Assembly (NCBI GenBank): GCA_028274465.1
Contig: CM051457.1
Span: 52,922,425 to 52,986,424 of the forward strand
Source: Plantago ovata
Taxonomy: Eukaryota > Streptophyta > Magnoliopsida > Lamiales > Plantaginaceae
Direction: 5' to 3'
DNA length: 64,000 nt
The position numbers and the translations under genes were made by a program. This document shows positions 34,612-43,930 of the stretch, piece by piece. Each line of letters starts with the position of its first letter. Positions within the stretch are counted from its first letter, which is position 1. The notes beneath the pieces are model-generated. The model was not told the origin of the DNA and did not search any database. It worked only from the letters and a program-made list of their open reading frames with translations.

Positions 34612-34999
34612 GTACCATACCAAGGGGGAGGAGCATTCCCGTATGATCGTTGTGAAGAACCATGTCAAGGAAGGTGATCTCACTAGATGTGCGTTCGAGC
34701 CGAGGGGTTTGGCAACAACGTCGTGGATTATCCAAGAGGAGGAGCTAGAGTACGCCTGGAGTAAGGACTCCTATGCCTATTCATGCACCACCGAAGGGTC
34801 AGAAACCACTATTATGTCAGCACTCCATCACGAGGACTGCAGAGTTCGAGTGAACAGGAAGGCACCGGGACAGTCTTGCCGCGACGGATTCGATCTTGAG
34901 TCCGAAGTTGCTCGAAGGTTCCGAAGCGCTAGCTTGGTTCCAAAACGTAATGACATGGGTACCCTGCACCTTGTTGGGGTGCCCCTTGCCTGCCTCTAA
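34592..34999 (+). CDS. module ORF2 (GagPR-3), unknown conserved ORF
   Basis: Homologue of 23310-23804 and 63016-63393. Conserved blocks are DLTRCAFEPRGLATTSWIIQ, EEELEYAWSKDSYAYSCTTE, HHEDCRVRVNRKAPG and ARRFRSASLVPKRNDMG. The first codons of the frame overlap the acceptor site at 34611. The spliced product would begin at YHTKGEEHSRM. There is no membrane segment and no recognised domain. Confidence 0.48.
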   Translation: MLTAVCRYHTKGEEHSRMIVVKNHVKEGDLTRCAFEPRGLATTSWIIQEEELEYAWSKDSYAYSCTTEGSETTIMSALHHEDCRVRVNRKAPGQSCRDGFDLESEVARRFRSASLVPKRNDMGTLHLVGVPLACL

Positions 35000-35177
35000 A
35001 GTGAGCATCATATAGACATCGGTCGGATCCACGGTAGAGAATGTGGACAAAATTGGAGAAAAAGGTAGAAGACTTCTGAGTGTCCGAGCAACTTACTGTA
35101 ACCTTCTCGTGGTGTAAAACGTTGGAGGGGGAGGTCCTGATACCACTGCCCTTTCCCCTTCAACAGTTCACATCCTA

Positions 35178-35387
35178 TTGGAGGGCTTCAGGATGGGGGA
35201 TTCCATAACAGCGGCGGCCACTCTTGAGAATTCTACCTGCCACTACAACTCTATTAGTGAGGATGTGCGTGACAGTAGTGACAATGAAGGCCATACGGGA
35301 AATGATGACTCTGATAGGGGAGTTGCTCCTGTCCGACCTATAAATCGAACTACTGCACCTGCCAGAAGACCTGATGACCACCTATGA
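35178..35387 (+). CDS. module ORF3 (GagPR-3), unknown
   Basis: MEGFRMGDSITAAATLENST and a polar tail (RDSSDNEGHTGNDD). Homologue of 23041-23250 and 62619-62876. The start most widely shared is the inner M of MxDSITAAA. Probably disordered; function unknown. Confidence 0.4.
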   Translation: MEGFRMGDSITAAATLENSTCHYNSISEDVRDSSDNEGHTGNDDSDRGVAPVRPINRTTAPARRPDDHL

Positions 35388-35449
35388 AGCTCACAGAGGA
35401 GGCCCAATAACCCACAAGCAGCATACTCAGCCGACCGAGGCCAAACCAT

Positions 35450-36956
35450 GGGTTAACATCTAGTATCAAATCTTAATTCCTCATTTTCTTACTGCTAGGG
35501 ACTAGCGTTAATTTCATGAGGGGGGATGGGATTTAAGTGATCTGATGTTGTTAGTTTGGAGCTTGGTATTGGTAGGATGAGTATAGTACCTCGCATGCTT
35601 TATCCGTCTGCATTTGCACGTTTACTGCTTTCTTAGTTTTATAGGTTGCATTCACTACATTCTTCTTAGGATAGTCTTGCATGTTTTATATGGAGTTTAT
35701 TGCCGAATTTTTTGAACTTTTTTATTGGGTAGATCAACTAACTATGCCATTAATCATATGCTTCATCTCTATGAATTTGTTTGAGGTTTTTCTCGCTTGG
35801 CTTGTCACATTTATGTATTGCACTTAGTTGAGCTAGGTAGTCTCGACATCACTTAGTGGTGTTTTCTCTACTGCGGTTCACGAAGGCCTTTATAATAGGA
35901 TGATGCATGTTAGGGTCTTATGGTTGTTTTCCCGAGTAATTATGTACCTAAGAGGCAACAAGTCTTCACCATGCTTTGAGATTGCTAAATGCCTAGGAAG
36001 GAGGTAGTGTGAGGTTGTGTGATCCTTTGTTTATAACCTATTCTTTCGAATAGGTTTGGGGAGGGGGTTACACCATCATAGACTTGTTTCTGTTTTTCAT
36101 TTTCGTATCGTGAGTTTATTTTTCCTTTTCCGTGAATTTTGAACTCCAACCTATTCTTTCGAATAGGTTTGGGGAAGTCGTGTGAGTCTTTTTGTTTCTC
36201 TCTTTGTTATGCTACTGCTAGCTAAAAAAATCGAAAAAAAAGAAAAGAAAAAAATTCCAGAAAAAAAAAAAGAAAAAAGAAAAAAGAATCTGGAAGGAAA
36301 AAAAAAGAAAAAAAGAGAAGACCCCAAAAAAGCAAAGAAGGGTCCAAAAAAGAAAGCCAAATAGCAGTTTAGCAAAGTGTTGAGTCTTTTCCATTTTTTG
36401 TAATGTTCGTAATCGTGTTTTTTATCTTTTTTGTCTTGAGTGTCATCTGTTCTAGACCACCCTCGTCCTGCCATTCAGGAAGTGGTGAATAGCTTAAGAC
36501 TTTACTTGAGAGATGGATAGGATAGGGGAGTGTTATCTTTTATAGGGAACCCTCCTTCGTTTGATGAGAGCCAGTACTGGTTCGACCTCTTTTGAGGAAA
36601 AGTCTTAACATGGTGGAACAGCAGTAAGTCCTCAGTTTCATAGGCACGGGGCAACCATTCGTATCTTAGCATGCTTCATTACGTCGTCACTGACTAGGTC
36701 CAGGTAGAGAATTTTACGAGAGACTATCTTGTCTTGACATAAGTGCTTATGTGGATGTGTATAAGTCAATCGAGGTATTCTTCAACCTATATTCATGCTT
36801 TAATTTATATGGTTTTTGTTCATATGTTATTTGGTAGATTCAGTAGATTAGTTCATTTTATTTGGCATGAAACTCCATTTTTGTGTCTTGCATGTTTTTT
36901 GTATTAGAGTCTAGCTTAGTTGCTTGAGGACAAGCAAAGGTTCGGTTTGGGGAGTT
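35450..36956 (+). other. GagPR-3 non-coding 3' region with hairpins and purine tract
   Basis: No supported gene. Two hairpins AACCTATTC-N4-GAATAGGTT lie at 36035-36056 and 36148-36169, each followed by TTTGGGGA. A purine-rich low-complexity tract spans about 36225-36365. The block TTGAGGACAAGCAAAGGTTC, then TTTGGGGAG, abuts the LTR (36923-36956); this block is common upstream of gypsy 3' LTRs in plants. Confidence 0.75.
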
Positions 36957-38225
36957 TGATGAATGTGTATTTTACACTTTCATTCGAGTCTTTTTCACCT
37001 ATTTTAGCTATCCTCTATGTTAATTTAGCTATATTTTAGTACATTTTATTAGAATAGTGTCACGTTTCCCTTTAGTTTTTATTTTACAGGTTTTGGTTGA
37101 AATTCGGAAATTTCTGGGCAAATATATTAAAGTTGACAAGGAATTGGTGTTCCAGAAGTCTATTTGGAGTATCTGAAGGTTTCCGGATAGGATTTGGAGT
37201 CTAGGGGTCGAATCTGGAGGTTAGAAGGCCATTAGAAGTCTGAAACCGAGTCCGAAAAGGTGAAGAAATCCAAATCCGCGTCGAAAAACGCGGAATTCCG
37301 CGAAAAAGGCGGGGGGCGAACCGCCCCAGCCTCGGGCAAACCGCCCCAGAAGAATTTCGGGGCCTATATATAGAGTTCAGTTTTTCTCCGAAAATCATAT
37401 CTTTCCAAGCCTACTTTCTCACCTCTCTCTATAGTTTTAGGTAGGAACTTCCCGGGGCCTGTCCTGGGAGTTCCGTAGCTTAGGGGATACTTTTTCATAG
37501 CAGATTGGAGCGCGTAGGATCGCAATCATCCGGAAATTGACAACCTTCGGTAACTTTGTATCTTACAGTTTTTATCTACTTATTTTATCTTCTTTCAATA
37601 TGTTTTCTTCTATGATTTCTATTGATTGCATGCCTATTTTGAGTAGCTAAACTTATCATTGGTGGTAGTATGTGAATTCTTAGCGAGGGAAGATAATCAT
37701 GCTAATGGCTATATCGCGCATTATACTCCGTGTCATTGCTTTATTTCGTTGATAAGTTGTAACCAAAATTCTCGTATGTTGTATTGATCATTATGCACAA
37801 TTGGACACTAGTCGACCATCAGACCAATTATCTTCGTAGTGTTGAATAATTACGGAACACATTAGGACAATCGTGATTGACTAGTCAGACCAGATTATCT
37901 TCGTAGTGCTTAATACATGCAACAGGACACTAGATTGATTCAAAGATCTCTATGCAAGACCGAGGAATTTATGCATGATTATCGACCCATTATGCTAAGA
38001 AGGACCATACTATTAACAATCTCCATTATCTGCTAGAAAACCCCTATTGCTATCTGCTGTTTTATATTCTCTTGTTAAATAGATAAAGCAAGTTATACTC
38101 CTGACAGAACGACACTGGAGTCATTCTTCTACTACACTACGGTTTTCGTTATAGTTGTGGATTGCCTTTGGCTAAATAACAAATATTATTTGCTGAATTA
38201 GAATCTGACAAATTCCGGTTCATCA
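36957..38225 (+). repeat. GagPR-3 3' LTR
   Basis: 1269 bases, ends TGATGAATG...TTCATCA (inverted ends TGATGAA/TTCATCA). The TATA box TATATATA is at 37365-37372. GC-rich inverted repeats (GGGGCGAACCGCCCC) lie at 37309-37350, just upstream of TATA. It contains repeated TACGAAGATAAT/ATTATCTTCGTA motifs tied to CACTACGAAGAT at 37830 and 37905. Confidence 0.9.
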
Positions 38226-38900
38226 TTAGTCCATTGTAGAAGTGTTGGACTAGGTCAGAAAGCTCAAAACCATGGTGAGGGCACTTGTTCGTGAGATCTT
38301 GGAACCTCTCAAACGCGGTGTAGATGGTCTCATCATAGTCCTGCTTGAATCCAGTGATTTGCGCCTTTAGCGCGGTAGTCAAGGTGTGAGGGAAGTATTT
38401 CTCCATGAAAGCTGAAAAAACCTTCTCCCAAGTGTCCAGCGAGCCTGCTGGTAAAGAACTCAACCATGACTTGGCTCTGTCGCCAAGTCCCATAGCAAAA
38501 ACCTTCATCCTCAACTCATCCGTTGTTATTTCAGCTCCGGGTCGTGGGAGTTGGTTGACGAAATCATCGATATCGTGCAAGTACCCCATCACATCTTCCC
38601 TTGATAGGCCATAGAACCTCGAAAGTTGTTGGAATACGTGGTTCTTGATTTCCAGATCTCGAGTTGCAGACGAAAGAACAATCGCCGGTCCCCTCATACG
38701 ATCCTTGGTGGGTTGAACCCATGCTTTCAGTGGTCTAGCTTCTGCCATTCCGTCGATTTCCTTGAAAAGCCTGTGTAGAGATTCAGAGAAATCGGTTTCC
38801 TCTAGTGCACGCCTTTGAAGTAGTCGCCTTCTTTGGTGGTAGACTTTGTCGATCTCAGCAATTGAGTCAGCAAGCGGTATTCCCCTAGATCGTGTATGTG
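38226..38900 (-). pseudogene. GagPR-1 gag, N-terminal part
   Basis: Encodes the gag N-terminal half: AWVQPTKDRMRGPAIV, GYLHDIDDFVNQLPRPG, KSWLSSLPAGSLDTWEK, CPHHGFELSDLVQHFYNG. It abuts the GagPR-3 LTR at 38226. The primer site and 5' LTR of GagPR-1 follow at 39028-39386. Confidence 0.8.
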
Positions 38901-39027
38901 GTATACTCTATCTGTAACAGACTAGGAAAGCAGTATCAGAGAGAGATTAAAAAGGAAAACTAAAACTAATAGAATTAGGAATCGAAAGCTGAAAATATAA
39001 ACAAATTAAACAGAAAAAGGAGTATAG

Positions 39028-39045
39028 TCCCCGGCAGCGGCGCCA
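39028..39045 (-). other. GagPR-1 primer binding site (Asp-tRNA type)
   Basis: On the - strand TGGCGCCGCTGCCGGGGA, as in GagPR-2. Confidence 0.85.
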
Positions 39046-39048
39046 ATT

Positions 39049-39386
39049 TGATGAACGCGGGTTTGTCGGGTCCCGATTCAGCAAATAAATTTGTTATTAA
39101 GCCAAAGGCAATCCACAACTACAACGAAAACCGTAGTGTAGCAGTAGAATGACTCGAGTGTCGTTCTCTCAGGACTATAACGAGCTTTATCAAATCTAAT
39201 TTGGAATATAAAAACAGCAGACGTAATAGCAAAGGTTTTTCTAACAGATAATGGAGATAATGGAAATCTAAAGGGAAACGTGACACTATTCTAATAAAAT
39301 GCACTAGAATATAACTAAATTAACATAGAGGATAGCTAAAATAGGTGAAAAAGACTCGAATGAAAGTGTAAAATACACATTCATCA
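39049..39386 (-). repeat. GagPR-1 5' LTR (short form)
   Basis: Both LTR ends are present and match 20247-21518, including the CGGGTTTGTCGGGTCCCG motif, but it is only 338 bases long. It is followed by AAGGA, the likely target duplication partner of ATGGA at 20242. Confidence 0.82.
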
Positions 39387-41205
39387 AAGGATTATTTATG
39401 ATGAGATATTAATTAAGTAAAATCTCCATGGAAAATGTATTTTGAAAGAGTATATTTATTTTTAATTTTTATATTTGTAATTAAATTATTAATCGAATTA
39501 TGACGCTCCCGCTCTCGTTTATTTTTGAAATTGTCGAATTTCGCTCTCGCTCTCGCTTTCGCTTTCGCTCCCGCTCTACGCTCTATGTGATCTAGATTCT
39601 GCCTTGTATCAAGAGAAGTCTGTAAAGAAAAAATAGTATTAGCTAGAGATAAAGTATCAGATAAAGAAGGTTTGCTTATTTGTGAGTTAACTACCTGCTG
39701 AAGAATGACAGGTGGTGACTCTGTCCTTTCAGCATTGATTGCTTCTTCATTATCTGGGACTAGATTTTCAGCAGACTTCTTTTCTTGCTCTAACTGAGAA
39801 AGCTGTGCAGCATCAGCAATCTCGCTTGTCTCTGAGTGGACAAGTTGATCAGAAATATCGAGACCTCTAAGTTCACTACTAGTCATAAAGAGGTCCACTG
39901 ACTTGTTGGAGTTATCATCAATCTCCATGTCCATTTGCTGGCTTAGGTTAGACAGTACCAGTTGGACTTTGTCAATAGAAGTGAGTGGTGAACTTGGTCT
40001 TATATTCTCAGCATCATGAGATGCGTCGTCGAATGGTGTTTCTTGATGAGTTTCAGCAAACTCTTGATCTTGAACAGTTGCAGTTTCAACAACTGCTTCT
40101 TCAATGGTTGCAGCTTCAGCAACTTCTTTGTCTTGACTAGTTGTTGTTTCAGCAACTGTCTAATTTTCTTTTGTTGCTTTGGTGGCAACATTTTCAGCAA
40201 GTGCAGCCTTTCTGAGGTCTGCAGCAATATCACTTGCTGGTTCAAGTGTTGTATCATCTAGATTATCTACAATGTAGATATCTTCTAATCTTTCTAAGGC
40301 AGAAATTTCATTTCCACTGCCTTGTGGTCTTTCTTCAGTAGAGTGATCCAAATTTATTGGATTTGTAGAGGCTTAAGCATGTACCTCAGCAACATCTACT
40401 ATAGTGGTTTGCTTTTCAGCAACCACTGGTGTATCATCGTCCTGTATAACATGGACGACCGACACAGACTTTCTTGCCGTTGTTTTCTTCCTTGGGAAGG
40501 TTTTTGTTCTTACCTTCTTAGGAACAGGATCAGCTGATGAAGCTGCAGTTTGAGTATCATCATTAGCTTTTTCTCTTCTTCTTTGATCTTTTGATGGGTG
40601 CTTTAGTGTCAGCAATCGCAGAACTATCAGCAGCAGTAGTATCAGCAACGTTTGACTCTGTTGCTTTCTTAGACTATTTGTCAGCAACCTTGGGTCCATT
40701 TACCTTGTAAAATGCTCTTCCCACATTGCATACTAACTTCTTGATCGGCAATGGGTTTCTAAGCTGGATCTGGAAATGTTCCAAGATGTAACAGAGTTTC
40801 AGTCCATACATCACTAGGAAAATAGGTGAGACAGTATTATCTTCCACCTTGACTTTGAACTTAGTAATACAGTCAACAAATATGTTGAAAATGTATTTAG
40901 CCTAGTTGATGTCAGTCTTGTTTTCATAGATATGCATCAGCAACAGCCATCTTCTCAGGCCTACTTGGTCTATTCCTCCGACTTGGGAGTCTAAAACTTT
41001 GATGAGTAGCAATGCTACTAGACCAAGGGAGTGACAGAGATGCTTCCTCTTTGTGAACTTATTCCAAGTTACAAGAGCAATTTCTCCTTTCTTCATCCTC
41101 TCATTTCTGACATCATTGTAGAAGGCTTCAATCTCTTCTTCTGTGGCAGTGATGTCATCTTCAATTCTAGTGGTTGGAATCTGAAAGATGTTTGCCAAAT
41201 CAATC
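39387..41205 (-). pseudogene. Sire-2 extra 3' ORF, middle portion
   Basis: Continues the extra ORF between GagPR-1 and Tat-1. Near 40900-41200 it encodes ITATEEEIEAFYNDVRNERM and HSLGLVALLL-type sequence, a possibly folded N-terminal domain. Near 40400-40700 it is basic (KKVRTKTFPRKKTT). Near 39500-40300 it is acidic and S/T/Q-rich, with TQTSLDTRQN-type ends matching Sire-1 at 49-100. Simple AGCGAGAGCG-like repeats (39495-39590) encode a KAKARARAK run. The region is broken in several places. Function unknown. Confidence 0.6.
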
Positions 41206-42177
41206 TGTTGGTGTCGGAATATGTCCAACCTCCAAGGACGTCTAAGAGCGTACTAGGGCGTCATTGGCTGACCATGATAGAAAGGTCCGTTCACCTTTCA
41301 TCAGGGTCTGACCAGACAAAAGACTAGGCAAAATAACCTTAAGTCCTTATGTGCCGCCTAAAAGTACAACTGCCCTACTAGCCATTGAGCTGCCCTACTA
41401 GCGTGGTGACGCCCTACTAGCAGGACAAAGTCCTAGTAGCCACCAGCTCAGGCTACACCACGACCTCCGGCTACGTAGCCTCGCCCTACTAGCAGGTCGA
41501 GAGGAACAAGATTGGTGCCCTTCTGCCCTACTACCACAGGTAGTCGGACGAGTGTCCTTCCGCCCTACTACCACAGGTGGCCAGACATAACTCCTTACGT
41601 CAAGGAAGAATTAACATGTCCTAAGAAAAAGGTGGTCCTCGGACCATAGAAGCTCGGCAGTCGCCCTACTACCCCGTCCTCGGACGGTACTAGGGCGACA
41701 CCCGCCCTAGGAGCACTTTGGTACCAAGAATGACCATTTTACCCCTACCAGCCCTAGTGGAAGATCAGGGCCAAAGCCCATGGATCACTCCGAATGGGCC
41801 TAAGCCCATAGAAGACTCAATCATGGCCGGACACTAGTCACGATCCTAAGTACTCAAGCAATATTCTATTGCTAGTATAAATATGGGCTCACTCCAATCA
41901 AGGTAAGAATTCAATCATTCAATCATCACACTACTTTCTCACTCTACATTTACTAGGGCAGCCTACCAACTCCCTACACGTAAAGTCGTCCCTCCGGCTT
42001 GATCATTGACAAGCCGGGGTTGTGGCACTAACCCCCCCTCTTGCTAAGTTATACCTCAGGTCCTACATACCGTACGGAAGGCAATTGAAGTGCGAAGGAC
42101 GATCTAGAACCTTCGCCCTACGACGCTCCAGAGGAAAGCATGACGCTCCATAGGAAAGAACTAATTACCTATCAACA
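41206..42177 (+). repeat. Tat-1 5' LTR
   Basis: 972 bases, starts TGTTGGTGTCGG and ends TACCTATCAACA. TATAAATA is at 41876-41883. Seven GCCCTACTA motifs, plus inverted forms (TACTAGGGC), lie between 41250 and 41700. Confidence 0.92.
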
Positions 42178-42179
42178 TT

Positions 42180-42198
42180 TGACGCCGTCTGTGGGAAC
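42180..42198 (+). other. Tat-1 primer binding site
   Basis: TGACGCCGTCTGTGGGAAC begins two bases after the LTR. It resembles the TGGCGCCGTCTGTGGG sites of related gypsy elements; the tRNA is uncertain (Asp-like in the first nine bases). Confidence 0.65.
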
Positions 42199-42495
42199 GA
42201 TCAAAAGGTTACCCTCGCCCCTGTCGTCGGACCCCCACCTGCTCGTCTACGGGGCCGTCCCCCATTGGGCGGAAGAGGAAGAGAAAGGGGGCGAGGCAAT
42301 GGTGGTAGGGCAGTTAGAAATGATAATGTTGATGATTACTCGTACGACGAATTGCTTGACGGAGCACCGGCGAGCGTCACTTCTCCCGAGGAAGGAGTTG
42401 CCGAAAATGCGTCTCAAGGGATTCCCATCGGACCCGGTTTTGGCGCATTAAGGAATTACGCTCAACCGGTCCCAAGGCAAGACTAACCAACAACA

Positions 42496-43930
42496 ATGAA
42501 CTTTACTCTTCCTAACGGACGAGTAGTCCGTCCCGCGGACTTTGGCTTCACGGAGACGCAATACGGATTGTTCCTCCTGACCATCCAAGGATGCCTAGGG
42601 GAAAATGAGGCAGCAAGAGTAGAGGAGGAAATAAGGGCCCAAAGGCAGCCCCAAGTGCAAGAACCCGCACCCATTCTAGCAAGAGCACATCCCGCTCAAT
42701 ATGAAGCTCAATCTCGAGCGAGTCCTAGGCCGATTCAAGCAAGGTTGGGACCTCAAGGCGTACAATCAAGGCTAGGGCCCCAAGGCGTGCAATTGAGATT
42801 AGGTCCCCAAGGAGCCCCGGGAGACTTGAGAGAAATCATCGACCGAAGGGTAAGGGCCTCGCAAGGACCCAATATCCCGCATCCCCCGGACCATCTTCAA
42901 GTTCCCCCGGACCAACTCCAATGACAAGTCATCAATCCGCCAACTCTTCCAAATCATACCACTTCTCTGAACCGTCCGGAAGCAATGGCAGAAAATAATG
43001 GTGCGAGGAAAGTGGCTCAAGTCACTCCAATGTTAGGCTTCGACCCCATGACCGGGAGAAGGCTAAACATTGAAGAGCTGAAAGCCCAAAGGAAAGTCAT
43101 TGAAGCGCAAATAGATGCGTTAAAAACAAGCGTCCAAGAGCAAGAAAAAGATATGGAGCCAAGCGCACTATGTGACGCCATAAGAACTCATGTGGTGAAG
43201 ACCGATAGAGGATTCCCAACTCAGGAAAATTATGATGGTACTAGTTGTCCGAAGAACCATCTTGTAAGGTTTGGCACAAAAATGGAAGCCCATGGGCATG
43301 ATCCCAACACCAAGGCATTGATCTTCCCCTCGACACTTTGCGGAGAGGCAATGGTTTGGTGGTCTAACTTAGACGATGGTTCCATCACATCCTACAAAGA
43401 ACTCACATCTCAATTCATAAAAAGATTTGAGAAAGTGATTCGGAAGAAAAGGGGAGTCAAGTACATAGCCGAAATCGTTCAAAGGCCGTCGGAGGACTTG
43501 AGGGAATTCTTGACAAGGTTCCATGAAGCGGCATACCAAGTAGAAAATCACGGAGCCAAAGAGCGAAAGGAATACATGTATGGAAATACCACCAACGAGA
43601 AGCTTCGGGACGAACTCGCAAGGTCCCACGTGGAAACAGAGAAAGACCTAGAGCAAGTATGCGAGAACTTTTTAGCGGCAGAGGAGTTCCGGAGAACCGT
43701 CCCGGTGAGAACTGTCCCTCCGACCGCTCCAAAGGAAAAGGAACAGCAAAGGCAAGTTCAGAATAATCCCCCAAAACAAAGAAGGCAAGACCAAAGAAAT
43801 GAGAGAAACACCATTCAAAAGAAGCAACATCATAGAAACGACTTCAAGGACAAGAGAACTCCGCCAAGAAGATCTCCCCAAGGAGGTACGAGAAGTACAC
43901 TGAGCTTAATAGGACAAGATCCGAAATCTT
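42496..43930 (+). pseudogene. Tat-1 gag
   Basis: The N-terminal part (42496-42924) is proline- and glutamine-rich, with a short repeat RLGPQGVQ. The capsid-like region at 42985-43700 matches Retrotrans_gag: KNHLVRFGTKMEAHGHDPNT, GEAMVWWSNLDDGSI, YKELTSQFIKRF, RPSEDLREFLTRFHEAA. A basic tail follows. A zinc-knuckle-like block CYFHKGKGHTTDEC is found just downstream at about 44014-44055. It would form the particle core. The coding region is broken. Confidence 0.85.

Larger units (their letters stand above)
31153..38225 (+). mobile_element. GagPR-3: gag-protease-only LTR element
   Basis: Partial 5' LTR (31153-31255), Asp-type primer site (31259-31276), gag-protease (31394-33553), ORF2/ORF3 module (about 33630-35620), hairpin and purine region (36035-36365) and a full 3' LTR (36957-38225). 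It has no RT, RNase H or integrase. The best view of the family in sense orientation. It lies within GagPR-1, against GagPR-2 on the left and GagPR-1 gag on the right. The coding part is broken in about three places. Confidence 0.8.
20247..39386 (-). mobile_element. GagPR-1: gag-protease-only gypsy-type LTR element, host of GagPR-2 and -3
   Basis: The 3' LTR is 20247-21518 and the 5' LTR 39049-39386. Flanks ATGGA (20242-20246) and AAGGA (39387-39391) look like a target duplication with one mismatch. The Asp-type primer site is at 39028-39045 (- strand). Internal parts are gag (38226-38900), the protease end (24907-25132), the ORF2/ORF3 module (22815-24833) and the hairpin and purine region (22040-22390). 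No RT, RNase H or integrase is visible. It inserted into the extra ORF of Sire-2 and was later entered by GagPR-2 and GagPR-3. It looks broken. Confidence 0.78.
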
